This document shows positions 31,443-40,184 of a stretch of DNA of 64,000 bases, in pieces. The translations under genes were made by a program, and so were the position numbers. The DNA is taken from the NCBI RefSeq assembly GCF_008704395.1, contig NZ_CP023695.1:6200001-6264000 (forward strand), in the 5' to 3' direction. Every line of letters begins with the position of its first letter. The stretch's first letter is position 1. Under the pieces are notes generated by a model, which saw nothing but the letters and a program-made list of their open reading frames with translations, ran no database searches and was not told where the DNA came from. Source of the DNA: Streptomyces alboniger (GTDB lineage: Bacteria; Actinomycetota; Actinomycetes; Streptomycetales; Streptomycetaceae).

Positions 31443-34286
31443 ATGCAGGGGACGGTCCTGGACGGCCGGTACACGCTCGTGGAGCGTATCGGCGCGGGCG
31501 GTATGGGCGAGGTGTGGCGGGCCGAGGACTCGCGATTGCGGCGGCGCGTCGCCGTCAAGGTCCTCAGCATGCCGCGCGGGACGACCCCGGCCGAGGGGGA
31601 ACGCCTCCTCGCCATGTTCGTACGCGAGGCGCGGGCCGCAGCGGCCCTCGACAGCTCGTACATCGTGCCCGTCTTCGACCACGGGTCGGCGCACGGCGTC
31701 CCCTACCTGGTGATGCCGCTGCTCACCGGACGTACCGTAGGGGACCTGGCCCTGGAGTCGGGGCCCCTGGCGCCCGAGCGGGTCGCCGTGATCTGCGCGC
31801 AGGTGTGCCGGGCACTGGCCACCGCGCACCGGGCGGGCATCGTCCACCGGGACATCAAACCGGCGAACGTGATGGTGACGGACGAGGGCACGGTCAAGGT
31901 CCTCGACTTCGGCATCGCCAAGTTCCTCGATGCCACCACCACGGCCGGATATCTGACGGGCACCGCCGACGCGCCGGTGGGCACCCTGCACTACATGGCG
32001 CCGGAGCGCTTCACGCGGGGCGTGGACGACGGCCGCGGCGATGTGTACTCGCTGGGCTGCATGGTGTACCAACTCCTCGCGGGCACACCGCCGTTCGACG
32101 CGGACTCGGCCGCCGCGCTGATGCACGGCCATGTGTACGAGACCCCGGACCGGCTGTCGGTGCGTCGCGCGGGGCTGGCCCCCGAGTGGGACGACCTGCT
32201 GGGGCGGATGCTGGCCAAGCAGCCCGCGGACCGGCCGGACGCGCAGGAGGCGGGGGACGCCCTGGACAGGCTGGGTGCGCCTGCCCCGGGCGCCGCGCCA
32301 CCGCCCGCGCCCGCCACCCCCACGTCCTACTCCCTCGCCCCGCCGCTCCCCCCGATGCCGCAGGCCCCGCCGTCGGCCCCGGCGGCCCCCACGCCCACGG
32401 GCGCGTACGCGCAGGGCCAAGTGCCCGCTCCCCTAACCTTCGTGAGCCCCTCAGGCCCCTCAGGCCCCTCGCGTCCCTCCGGGGCTTTCGGCCCCGCCGC
32501 CCCGGCTGTCAGGTCGCGAGCCAGGGTCTGGGGCCTGAGCGCGGTCGCGGCGGTCGCCGCGGGCGCGCTGGTGACCACCCTCACGGTCTTCAACCCGTTC
32601 GGGGACGGTTCGGACGGCAACCGGGACGACTCCAAGCGGCAGGGCGGGGCCGGCTCCGGTGACGGCGGCGCCATCCGGGGCGACAAGGTGCTCCGGGCCG
32701 CGACGCAGAGCCTCACCGTCGGCACCGCGGCCGACTCCAAGGGCCCCGCACCCGTCGTCAGGGGCGCACGCGAGGGCGGTCGGGTCACCGTGCTCGAACC
32801 GAGCGAGTTCGACTCGCTCGACCCCGCCTTGACCTGGCCGGGCAGCGGCGGCCAGCAGCTCGCACGGCTGGTGCACCGCGGGCTCACCGCGTTCAAGACC
32901 GGGGCGGGCGGCTCGGTGAAGGTCGTCGGCGACCTCGCCGAGGACGCCGGCCGGACGACGAACGGCCGTGACTGGACGTTCAGGCTCAAGAGCGGACTCA
33001 CCTACAACGACGGCACGCCTGTGCGCTCCGAGGACTTCCGGCACGCCATCGAGCGCACCTTCGAGTCCGGACTCGGCGAGGGCGACCAGACCCTGCGCAC
33101 CGCCCTCTACGGACCCAAGGGCGCCCGCGCCGAGTCCGCGAAGAAGAGCGCGATCGAGACGCCCGACGACCGCACGGTCGTCTTCCATCTCGCGGGCGTC
33201 CACCGCGACTTCAACGTCGTCCTCGCGGGGCCGTCGGGAGCGCCGGTCCCGCGGGCGGCCGACGGCGGGACCGGCAGCTCCGAGCCGCTGCCCTCCACGG
33301 GCCCGTACCAGATCAGCGGCTCCGCCGACCCCAAGGACCTCACCCTCACCCGCAACCCCAAGTGGCGCAAGGGCACCGACCCCGTGCGCAGCGCCTATCC
33401 CGACAGCTATCGGATCCAGACAGGCTTGGGGCCCGAGGAGATCCGTGCCCGCATCGGCTCGGCGCCCGCGGGCAAGGCGCTCATGACCTTCTCCGGCGCC
33501 GACGACCCCAGCGGCCGGCGTGGTCCGGAGGGCAGCGCGAAAGTGGTCACGTCCCCCACCTGGCACACGCAGTCGTACGTCATCAACACGGACCGGGTGA
33601 GGAACCTCGACGTACGCAGAGCCATCGCCACCGCCCTGCCCGGCGACGACATCCTCAAGGCGAGCGGCGGGGAAGGCCGCTTGACCACTCACTTGCTGCC
33701 GCCGGGAGTGCCCGGGACCCTGGGCTTCGACCCCAACCGCCGGATGGTGAACGGCGATACGGCCAGGGCGCGGAAGTTCCTCCTGGAGGCGGACGAGATG
33801 GGCTACCGCCTCACCCTCGCCCACCCGGACACCAGCACCGACAAGAACCGCGCGGAGGCCGTCGAGGCGGGCCTGGAGGGAGCCGGGTTCGAGGTCACGG
33901 TCAAGCAGGTGCCGCTCTCCTCCTTCTGGAGCGGCGTGGCCGACGGCAAGTACGACATGGTCCGCATGGCCGTCGGCGGCGGCCTGCCCACCGCCTCCAA
34001 CTACCTGCCCGACTACTTCGACGGACGCCATGACCGGGCCAGGTCGAGCAATTACAGTCGGCTCGACAACGCGAAGGTGAACGCGGCGATCGACGCGGCG
34101 AACGGCGCGGCGGACCTCAAGGACTCGGGCAGGCTGTGGGCCGAGGTGAACCGCCTGGTACTGGAGCAGGCGGCCGCCGTCCCGGTGTTCGTCCCCGAGC
34201 GCACCTACCTGTACTCACCGGCGTTGCGCGGGCTCCAGGTCGACCTGTCCGGGCTCTCACCGGTGAACGCGTACGTCAACGGGTGA
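31443..34286 (+). CDS. Membrane-anchored Ser/Thr kinase fused to an extracellular peptide-type solute-binding domain
   Basis: A 947-residue receptor-like protein. Residues 1-275 are a Hanks-type kinase: GAGGMGEVWRAED, VAVKVL lysine, HRDIKPANVM (H135, D137), LDFGIAKFLD and MAPERF. A Pro/Ala-rich linker leads to one hydrophobic helix (about 360-383, VWGLSAVAAVAAGALVTTL). The remaining roughly 550 residues form a periplasmic-type solute-binding protein of family 5 (SBP_bac_5; EPSEFDSLDPALTW, WTFRLKSGLTYNDGTPVRSEDF). The binding domain would lie outside and the kinase inside, linking detection of a peptide or sugar to phosphorylation. Start ATG 31443 after GGGGGAGG. No ABC permease is adjacent, so it is probably a sensor, not an uptake component. 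Confidence 0.9.
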   Translation: MQGTVLDGRYTLVERIGAGGMGEVWRAEDSRLRRRVAVKVLSMPRGTTPAEGERLLAMFVREARAAAALDSSYIVPVFDHGSAHGVPYLVMPLLTGRTVGDLALESGPLAPERVAVICAQVCRALATAHRAGIVHRDIKPANVMVTDEGTVKVLDFGIAKFLDATTTAGYLTGTADAPVGTLHYMAPERFTRGVDDGRGDVYSLGCMVYQLLAGTPPFDADSAAALMHGHVYETPDRLSVRRAGLAPEWDDLLGRMLAKQPADRPDAQEAGDALDRLGAPAPGAAPPPAPATPTSYSLAPPLPPMPQAPPSAPAAPTPTGAYAQGQVPAPLTFVSPSGPSGPSRPSGAFGPAAPAVRSRARVWGLSAVAAVAAGALVTTLTVFNPFGDGSDGNRDDSKRQGGAGSGDGGAIRGDKVLRAATQSLTVGTAADSKGPAPVVRGAREGGRVTVLEPSEFDSLDPALTWPGSGGQQLARLVHRGLTAFKTGAGGSVKVVGDLAEDAGRTTNGRDWTFRLKSGLTYNDGTPVRSEDFRHAIERTFESGLGEGDQTLRTALYGPKGARAESAKKSAIETPDDRTVVFHLAGVHRDFNVVLAGPSGAPVPRAADGGTGSSEPLPSTGPYQISGSADPKDLTLTRNPKWRKGTDPVRSAYPDSYRIQTGLGPEEIRARIGSAPAGKALMTFSGADDPSGRRGPEGSAKVVTSPTWHTQSYVINTDRVRNLDVRRAIATALPGDDILKASGGEGRLTTHLLPPGVPGTLGFDPNRRMVNGDTARARKFLLEADEMGYRLTLAHPDTSTDKNRAEAVEAGLEGAGFEVTVKQVPLSSFWSGVADGKYDMVRMAVGGGLPTASNYLPDYFDGRHDRARSSNYSRLDNAKVNAAIDAANGAADLKDSGRLWAEVNRLVLEQAAAVPVFVPERTYLYSPALRGLQVDLSGLSPVNAYVNG

Positions 34287-34333
34287 TACGCGCGTCGTAC
34301 GCCCTTCGCATGACCGAAAGCGAGCAACGAGAC

Positions 34334-34370
34334 TTGACGCGATATATCGCGTCTCCTACTGTCGCCCGTG
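34334..34370 (+). promoter_or_regulatory. Orphan promoter with an embedded palindromic operator
   Basis: TTGACG (34334-34339) and TACTGT (34357-34362) are 17 bases apart on the plus strand. The spacer and the end of the -35 carry the perfect 18-base palindrome GACGCGATATATCGCGTC (34336-34353). A GTG codon at 34368, five bases after the -10, would be the start of a leaderless message. Downstream only a short stub remains before the convergent GerW gene. Confidence 0.65.
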
Positions 34371-34438
34371 CTCGACAACACCACCCAGACCGCGGCCCTG
34401 GGCAATCCGTCTCCCCCGGCGGTGTCCAGGGCCGCTTC
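34368..34438 (+). pseudogene. Possible 5-prime stub of a lost gene downstream of the orphan promoter
   Basis: From the GTG at 34368 the frame reads VLDNTTQTAALGNPSPPAVS..., then runs into antisense of the GerW gene at 34439. It has no recognisable domain. The promoter-operator-start arrangement suggests the first codons of a gene whose body was deleted or replaced. The end given is where the GerW coding region begins. Alternatively it is a very short leaderless peptide. Confidence 0.3.
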
Positions 34439-34849
34439 CTACGCGCCGGGGTGGCGCTTGGTGAGAAGGCGTGCGAGGGGCGGGACGGCGACGCCCGCCA
34501 GGAAGGCGGCGAACGGGAGGGCGACGGTGAGCCACGGGTTGGGGAGCGGCCGGTAGGTGGCGGTGCCGTTCCTGATCTCGATGAAGCCGCGGGGGTGGGC
34601 CCTGACGCAGCCGGCCCCACCGGTTTCGGAGGCGGTGGGGGAGGTGGGGCCGAGGCCGAAGCCGTAACCGACTTCGGCGACGGGGATGACGGTGACCTCC
34701 GCGGCGGTGACGGCCTCGCCGAAGACGACCGTCCCGGCGGCCCGCTCGCCGATCTCCTCGGCCAGCCGCTCCAACTGGGCGCGGTGGGCGTCGTCGCCGG
34801 TCGGGTGACCCGACGGGGTGGGCAGAGCCGTCTCGTCCGGGGCGGTCAC
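34439..34849 (-). CDS. GerW/YtfJ family sporulation-associated protein
   Basis: A 136-residue protein of the YtfJ/GerW type. The core segment ends in VTVIPVAEVGYGFGLG, followed by GCVRAHPRGFIEIRNGTATY, as in family members linked to spore formation. A single hydrophobic C-terminal helix (WLTVALPFAAFLAGVAVPPL) anchors it in the membrane, with a basic tail. Start GTG 34849 with AGGAGG five bases upstream. Its 3-prime end meets the orphan promoter region. Confidence 0.75.
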   Translation of the reverse strand: MTAPDETALPTPSGHPTGDDAHRAQLERLAEEIGERAAGTVVFGEAVTAAEVTVIPVAEVGYGFGLGPTSPTASETGGAGCVRAHPRGFIEIRNGTATYRPLPNPWLTVALPFAAFLAGVAVPPLARLLTKRHPGA

Positions 34850-35031
34850 CGGTGCCTCCTGGGGCAGTGCGTACGCGCGACGAGCCCGAGCCTAGCGCAG
34901 CGGCGGATCGTTCCGTCATCCACGTACGGGTGATATGGGGCCTATCGGGTGCGGGAGTTGGGGAGTCACGGAGCGGCCCGGCACGAAGCGCCGGGCCACG
35001 GGCAACACCGCCGAAGTGAAGGAGATCTCAC

Positions 35032-35229
35032 ATGCGCCGTACCGCCGCCGTCGTCCTTGGAGCCGTCACCCTGCTGGGGATCCTCACGGTGCCGGCGAGC
35101 GCCGTTCCGGACCCGATCGCGACCCTCGGCTGCGTGACACAGGCGGCCGGTGACGTCACGGGGCTCGTCGATCCGGCCGCCCCCAGCGTCCCCGCCGAGA
35201 TCCCGGGCGTCGGCTGCCTCGCGCCGTGA
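35032..35229 (+). CDS. Small secreted protein (65 residues)
   Basis: A signal peptide (MRRTAAVVLGAVTLLGILTV, then PASA) is followed by a mature peptide of about 40 residues with two cysteines (LGCVTQAAG and GVGCLAP) that may form one disulfide. GAAGGAG lies seven bases before the ATG. Function is unknown. It is one of three tiny secretory genes within 900 bases. Confidence 0.7.
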   Translation: MRRTAAVVLGAVTLLGILTVPASAVPDPIATLGCVTQAAGDVTGLVDPAAPSVPAEIPGVGCLAP

Positions 35230-35320
35230 CCTGAACCACCGTGCTCCGTCACGCACTTGCGCTGCCGTCCGGGACCCGCGCGAGTGCGTGACGGTTACGA
35301 GGCGCGGCCGGCCCCGCCGG

Positions 35321-35545
35321 TCAGCCCCATCGGTAGCCGTCACCGAAGAGGAGGGTGTGCTCCAGCACGTCCTCCAGCGGATCGTCGATCTGGCCGGTGC
35401 TGATCAGCGCCACCCTGGGCGCGTTGTGCGAGTTCTCATGCGTCTCGTCGGCGTGAGCCGTGCCGGAGCACAGCACGGCCGGCCCGGCCACCATCGCCGT
35501 GACCAGCACCCAACGGGACGTTGCCTGCACCCAACCGCCGTTCAT
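35321..35545 (-). CDS. Small secreted protein (74 residues)
   Basis: Start ATG 35545 with AAGGAGG upstream. The N-terminal half is a signal peptide ending in SGTAHA (cleavage before DETH). The mature part is acidic and cysteine-free (NAPRVALISTGQIDDPLEDV..., ending DGYRWG). No family recognised. It lies opposite to the two neighbouring secreted-peptide genes. Confidence 0.7.
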   Translation of the reverse strand: MNGGWVQATSRWVLVTAMVAGPAVLCSGTAHADETHENSHNAPRVALISTGQIDDPLEDVLEHTLLFGDGYRWG

Positions 35546-35689
35546 GACAGCCTCCTTGGACCCTGCGCGGGGGCCGCCCACCGCGGCCCGCTCGCCGTGT
35601 GTAACCCCGCCGCGTCCAAGAAGTCACCGACGATCATACGAACGGGTCGTAAGACGCCCGCCACCCGCACCGACAGAGAAGGCAGCCAC

Positions 35690-35890
35690 ATGCGTCATCG
35701 CCGCGCCCTGACCGCCACCCTCCTGGGAATCCTCATCCTCGCCCTCGCCGCCGTGGCGGTCCCGGCCTCGGCGGCACAGCGGGCGGTGGCGAACCCTTCG
35801 CCGCTGCCCCTCCCCGAGTCACTGATCACGGAAGGAGTGACGGTCGAGGGCCCCCTCATCAACAATGTGGGGATTCCGCACCTTCTGTGA
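35690..35890 (+). CDS. Small secreted protein (66 residues)
   Basis: Start ATG 35690 after GAGAAGG. It has a long hydrophobic signal segment (LTATLLGILILALAAVAVPA with SAA cleavage) and a mature tail of about 35 residues ending VTVEGPLINNVGIPHLL. It shares style with the secreted peptide at 35032 (signal, proline-rich short mature part). Its 3-prime end overlaps the decayed phosphatase fragment on the other strand. Confidence 0.65.
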   Translation: MRHRRALTATLLGILILALAAVAVPASAAQRAVANPSPLPLPESLITEGVTVEGPLINNVGIPHLL

Positions 35891-36289
35891 GTTCCGGCGG
35901 GAACCCGGTCCAGCGCAGCTCCGCGGGCAGGTGCCGCATGTCGTTGTAGAAGACCAGTGAGGCGGGGCGCCCCGGACGAGCCAGCCGATCAGGAAGTTGT
36001 GCGTGACGACCAGCTCGTGCCGCGGCTCGTCGCCGGGCACCGGCCCGGTGAACCGCGCCAGCGCCTCGCGGGCCAGCGCGGGCCCGCCCTCACGCTCTTG
36101 CGCGGGGAACTGCGCGAGGCGCCGGAGCGTGGCTTCGGCACTGTCCGGGGGGAGTTCGTCCGCGCTCGGCAGGTACGGGACGTAGTCCCCGGCGGCCTCC
36201 GACCGGTGCACCGGAACCCCGCCGAGCCGCTCCCCGATCAGCCGGGCGACCCGAAGCCGCTCCCCGAGCAGAGCGGCAGCGCTGCCGGC
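35859..36289 (-). pseudogene. Decayed histidine-phosphatase (phosphoglycerate-mutase-like) gene
   Basis: Reading from cobN outwards, fragments of a histidine phosphatase appear: AALLGERLR, then RLIGERLGGVPVHRSEAAGD and YVPYLPSADELPPDSAEATL, then RHELVVTHNFLIGWLVR, and in a different frame GRPASLVFYNDMRHLPAELR with WTGFPPEL and a stop. The catalytic N-terminus (RHG motif) is absent, a segment is missing after GERLR, and roughly 25 residues are missing after GWLVR with a frame change. The alignment to intact relatives is from memory of the family. It directly follows cobN on the same strand. Confidence 0.75.
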
Positions 36290-36292
36290 TGG

Positions 36293-39200
36293 CTATTCCC
36301 GCGTGCCCTCGTCCTCCAGGTTGCCCTCGGTCTCCAGGTAGGCCTGGCGCAGCGCTTCCAGCACCGCCGGGTCCGGCTTGGCCCACATGCCGCGCGACTC
36401 CGCCTCCAGGAGGCGCTCCGCGATGCCGTGCAGGGCCCAGGGGTTGTTCTCCTGGAGGAACTGGCGGTTGGTCGGGTCCAGGACGTACGCCTCGGTGAGC
36501 TTGTCGTACATCCAGTCGGCGACGACGCCGGTCGTGGCGTCGTACCCGAACAAGTAGTCCACGGTGGCGGCGAGTTCGAAGGCGCCCTTGTAGCCGTGGC
36601 GGCGCATCGCCTCGATCCACTTGGGGTTCACGACGCGGGCGCGGAAGACGCGTGAGGTCTCCTCCACCAGCGTGCGCGTGCGGACCGTCTCGGGGCGCGT
36701 CGAGTCGCCGATGTACGCCTCGGGGGCCGTGCCCCGCAGGGCGCGCACGGTCGCGACCATGCCGCCGTGGTACTGGAAGTAGTCGTCGGAGTCCGCGATG
36801 TCGTGCTCGCGGGTGTCCGTGTTCTTCGCGGCGACCGCGATGCGCTTGTACGCGGTCTCCATCTCGGCGCGGGCCGGGCGGCCTTCGAGCCCGCGGCCGT
36901 AGGCGTAGCCGCCCCACACCGTGTAGACCTCGGCGAGGTCCGCGTCGGTGCGCCAGTCGCGGGAGTCGATGAGCTGGAGCAGGCCCGCGCCGTACGTGCC
37001 GGGGCGGGAGCCGAAGATGCGGGTGGTGGCCCGGCGCTCGTCGCCGTGCTCGGCCAGGTCGGCCTGGGCGTGGGCGCGTACGTAGTTGTGCTCGGCGGGC
37101 TCGTCCAGCGAGGCGGCGAGGCGCACCGCGTCGTCGAGCAGGCCGATCGTGTGCGGGAACGCGTCGCGGAAGAAGCCCGAGATGCGCAGCGTCACATCGA
37201 TACGCGGGCGGCCCAGCTCCTCGTACGGAATGGCTTCCAGGCCCGTGACGCGGCGCGACGCGTCGTCCCAGACGGGGCGGACGCCCAGCAGCGCGAGGGC
37301 CTCGGCGACGTCGTCGCCCGCCGTGCGCATCGCGCTCGTGCCCCACAGGGACAGGCCGACGGAGGTGGGATAGCCGCCGTTGTCGTTCCTGTACCGCTCG
37401 ATGAGCGAGTCGGCGAGGGCCTCGCCGGTCTCCCAGGCGAGGCGGGACGGGACTGCCTTGGGGTCGACCGAGTAGAAGTTGCGGCCGGTCGGCAGGACGT
37501 TGACCAGGCCGCGCAGCGGGGAGCCCGAGGGGCCCGCCGGGACGAAGCCGCCGTTCAGGGCGTGCACCGCGTGGTCGAGTTCGGCGGTGGTGGCGGCGAG
37601 GCGCGGGACGACCTCGCGGGCCGCGAACTCCAGGATGGCGGCGACCTGTTCGCCCTGGTCGGCGGGGACGGCCGAGAGGTCCCAGTCCGCGTCGTCCATC
37701 GCCTGGACCAGTGCGCGGGCCTTCTCCTCGGCCTCGTCGGCGCTCACGCGCGTCGCCGCGGACTCGTCGAGGCCGAGGGCCTCGCGCAGGCCCGGCAGCG
37801 CGGTCGTGCCGCCCCAGATCTGGCGGGCGCGCAGGATCGCGAGGACGAGGTTGACGCGGTCGGCGCCCGCCGGGGCGGTGCCGAGCACATGCAGGCCGTC
37901 GCGGATCTGCATGTCCTTGATCTCGCAGAGCCAGCCGTCGACGTGGAGCAGGAAGTCGTCGAAGCCGTCGTCGTCCGGGCGGTCCTCAAGGCCGAGGTCG
38001 TGGTCGAGCTTCGCGGCCTGGATGAGCGTCCAGATCTGCGCGCGGATCGCGGGAAGCTTCGCCGGGTCCATGGAGCTGATCTGCGCGTACTCGTCGAGGA
38101 GTTGCTCCAGGCGCGCGATGTCGCCGTAGGAGTCCGCACGGGCCATCGGCGGCACGAGGTGGTCGATGAGCGTGGCGTGCACGCGGCGCTTGGCCTGGGT
38201 GCCCTCGCCCGGGTCGTTCACCAGGAACGGGTAGATCAGCGGGAGGTCGCCGAGCGCGGCGTCGGGGCCGCAGGCCGCCGAGAGGCCCGCGTTCTTGCCG
38301 GGCAGCCACTCCAGGTTGCCGTGCTTGCCGAGGTGGACCATCGCGTCCGCGCCGAAACCGCCGTCGGCCGCGGGGGCCGCGATCCAGCGGTAGGCCGCCA
38401 AGTAGTGGTGCGAGGGCGGCAGGTCGGGGTCGTGGTAGATCGCGATGGGGTTCTCGCCGAAGCCGCGCGGCGGCTGGATGAGGATGAGGAGGTTCCCGCG
38501 GCGCAGGGCGGCGAGCACGATGTCGCCCTCCGGGTCACCGCCGTCGCCCACGCGGGAGCGGTCCAGGAACATCTCGCCGGGCGGCGGGCCCCAGTGCTCC
38601 TCGACGGAGTCCCGCAGCTCCTGCGGCAGCGTCGCGTACCACCGCTTGTAGGCGGCGGCCGGGATGCGGACGGGGTTGGCGGCCAGCTGCTCCTCGGTGA
38701 GCCATTCCTGGTCGTGGCCGCCCGCGTCGATCAGCGCACGGATCAGCTCGTCGCCGTCACCGGAGACGATGCCCGGGATCTCCTCCGAGGGGCCGAAGTC
38801 GTAGCCCTCACCGATGAGCCTGCGAAGGAGCGCCACGGCGGACGCGGGGGTGTCGAGGCCGACCGCGTTGCCGATCCGCGAGTGCTTGGTCGGGTACGCG
38901 GAGAGCACCAGCGCGAGGCGCTTGTCGGCGGCCGGGATGTGCCGCAGACGCGCGTGGCGCACGGCGATCCCGGCTACCCGGGCCGCCCGCTCGGCGTCCG
39001 CCACATAGGCCGGGAGCCCGTCCTCGTCGATCTCCTTGAACGAGAACGGCACGGTGATCAGACGTCCGTCGAACTCCGGCACCGCGATCTGGCTCGCCGC
39101 GTCCAGCGGCGAGACGCCCTCGTCGTTCTCCTCCCAGGCCGAACGCGAGCCGGTCAGGCAGAGCGCCTGGAGGATCGGCACGTCGAGCCCGGTCAGCGCG

Positions 39201-39907
39201 CCCGCGTCCCACGACTCGTCGTCGCCGCCCGCGGAGGCCTCGGCGGGCTTGGTGCCGCCCGCGGCGAGGACCGTGGTGACGATGGCGTCGGCGGGCCGCA
39301 GCGCGTCGATCAGCTCGGGCTCGGGAGCCCGCAGCGAGGCCACGTACAGCGGCATCGGGCGGCCGCCCGCGTCCTCGATGGCGCCGCACAGGTCGTCGAT
39401 GAACGCGGTGTTGCCGCTCATGTGGTGGGCGCGGTAGTAGAGCACCGCGACGGTCGGGCCCTCGATGTCGCGCGCGGTGCGCTCCAGCGGGCCCCAGGAC
39501 GGCGCGGGCGCCGGCGGGTCGAAGCCGTGGCCGGTGAGGAGCACGGTGTCGGAGAGGAAGCGGGCCAGCTGCTCCAGGTTCGCGGGGCCGCCGTGCGCGA
39601 GGTAGGCGTGCGCCTCGGCGGCGATGCCGACCGGCACGGTCGAGGAGGCCATGAGCTGGGCGTCGGGCGCCTGTTCACCGGTGAGGACGACCACCGGCAG
39701 ACCGCTGGCGGTGAGCTGGTCGAGGCCGTCCTGCCAGGCGCGTACGCCACCGAGGAGGCGTACGACGACGAGGTCGGCGCCCTCCAGCAGGGAGGGCAGC
39801 TCGGCGAGGTCCAGACGGGACGGGTTGGCGAACCGGTAGTCGACCGGACCCCCCGCCGCGCGGGCGCTGAGCAGGTCGGTGTCGGAGGTCGACAGCAGCA
39901 GAAGCAT
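36293..39907 (-). CDS. cobN: Cobaltochelatase subunit CobN
   Basis: A 1204-residue protein, the normal CobN size. It is the large subunit of the ATP-dependent chelatase that inserts cobalt into hydrogenobyrinic acid a,c-diamide. Typical stretches: VAVLYYRAHHMSGNTAFIDD, LALVLSAYPTKHSRIGNAVG, MVHLGKHGNLEWLPGKNAGL, LPTGRNFYSVDPKAVPSRLA and GGYPTSVGLSLWGTSAMRT. The partner chelatase subunits (CobS/CobT or ChlI/ChlD type) are not in the window. Expression is probably limited by the cobalamin riboswitch 43 bases upstream. Start ATG 39907 with GAGGAAGG upstream. Confidence 0.95.
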   Translation of the reverse strand: MLLLLSTSDTDLLSARAAGGPVDYRFANPSRLDLAELPSLLEGADLVVVRLLGGVRAWQDGLDQLTASGLPVVVLTGEQAPDAQLMASSTVPVGIAAEAHAYLAHGGPANLEQLARFLSDTVLLTGHGFDPPAPAPSWGPLERTARDIEGPTVAVLYYRAHHMSGNTAFIDDLCGAIEDAGGRPMPLYVASLRAPEPELIDALRPADAIVTTVLAAGGTKPAEASAGGDDESWDAGALTGLDVPILQALCLTGSRSAWEENDEGVSPLDAASQIAVPEFDGRLITVPFSFKEIDEDGLPAYVADAERAARVAGIAVRHARLRHIPAADKRLALVLSAYPTKHSRIGNAVGLDTPASAVALLRRLIGEGYDFGPSEEIPGIVSGDGDELIRALIDAGGHDQEWLTEEQLAANPVRIPAAAYKRWYATLPQELRDSVEEHWGPPPGEMFLDRSRVGDGGDPEGDIVLAALRRGNLLILIQPPRGFGENPIAIYHDPDLPPSHHYLAAYRWIAAPAADGGFGADAMVHLGKHGNLEWLPGKNAGLSAACGPDAALGDLPLIYPFLVNDPGEGTQAKRRVHATLIDHLVPPMARADSYGDIARLEQLLDEYAQISSMDPAKLPAIRAQIWTLIQAAKLDHDLGLEDRPDDDGFDDFLLHVDGWLCEIKDMQIRDGLHVLGTAPAGADRVNLVLAILRARQIWGGTTALPGLREALGLDESAATRVSADEAEEKARALVQAMDDADWDLSAVPADQGEQVAAILEFAAREVVPRLAATTAELDHAVHALNGGFVPAGPSGSPLRGLVNVLPTGRNFYSVDPKAVPSRLAWETGEALADSLIERYRNDNGGYPTSVGLSLWGTSAMRTAGDDVAEALALLGVRPVWDDASRRVTGLEAIPYEELGRPRIDVTLRISGFFRDAFPHTIGLLDDAVRLAASLDEPAEHNYVRAHAQADLAEHGDERRATTRIFGSRPGTYGAGLLQLIDSRDWRTDADLAEVYTVWGGYAYGRGLEGRPARAEMETAYKRIAVAAKNTDTREHDIADSDDYFQYHGGMVATVRALRGTAPEAYIGDSTRPETVRTRTLVEETSRVFRARVVNPKWIEAMRRHGYKGAFELAATVDYLFGYDATTGVVADWMYDKLTEAYVLDPTNRQFLQENNPWALHGIAERLLEAESRGMWAKPDPAVLEALRQAYLETEGNLEDEGTRE

Positions 39908-39949
39908 GCGTGCGCAGGCCTTCCTCGGGGTGTCCGCGCCCCGGGTGGT

Positions 39950-40110
39950 CGTATGGACGGCAGGAGTTCCTGGCTCGCCCCACCTCGGTGGGGTTCACAG
40001 TGGCGGGACCGCGCCGGATTCGCACCGGGCTTCCTCCCTCGGGTCCTGGTGGACCCACGCCGTCGCTGGCGTCGGCGAACCTGGCGGCCCGCCGCCTGCA
40101 TAGTAAGTCC
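39950..40110 (-). ncRNA. Cobalamin riboswitch (AdoCbl type) upstream of cobN
   Basis: On the minus strand, the conserved elements occur in order: GGCGGGCCGCCAGG, then GGAAGCCCGGTGCGAATCC, then GCGGTCCCGCCACTGTGA and the B12 box GAGCCAGGAACTCCTGCC near 39958-39976. It begins near 40105 and ends about 43 bases before the cobN start. High adenosylcobalamin should reduce cobN expression. Confidence 0.93.
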
Positions 40111-40184
40111 TGCCCACCGATCGCGGGGCGGCCACCTGCCAGGACGGGCCGTCTCGGGAGGCGACCGCCCGGATCCGCCTGGGT

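Noticed and set aside
34368..34556. 62-residue plus-strand gene after the orphan promoter
   Set aside because: Most of it is antisense to gerW and Arg/Ala/Gly-rich. Only the first codons are plausible, so it is listed as a possible stub instead.
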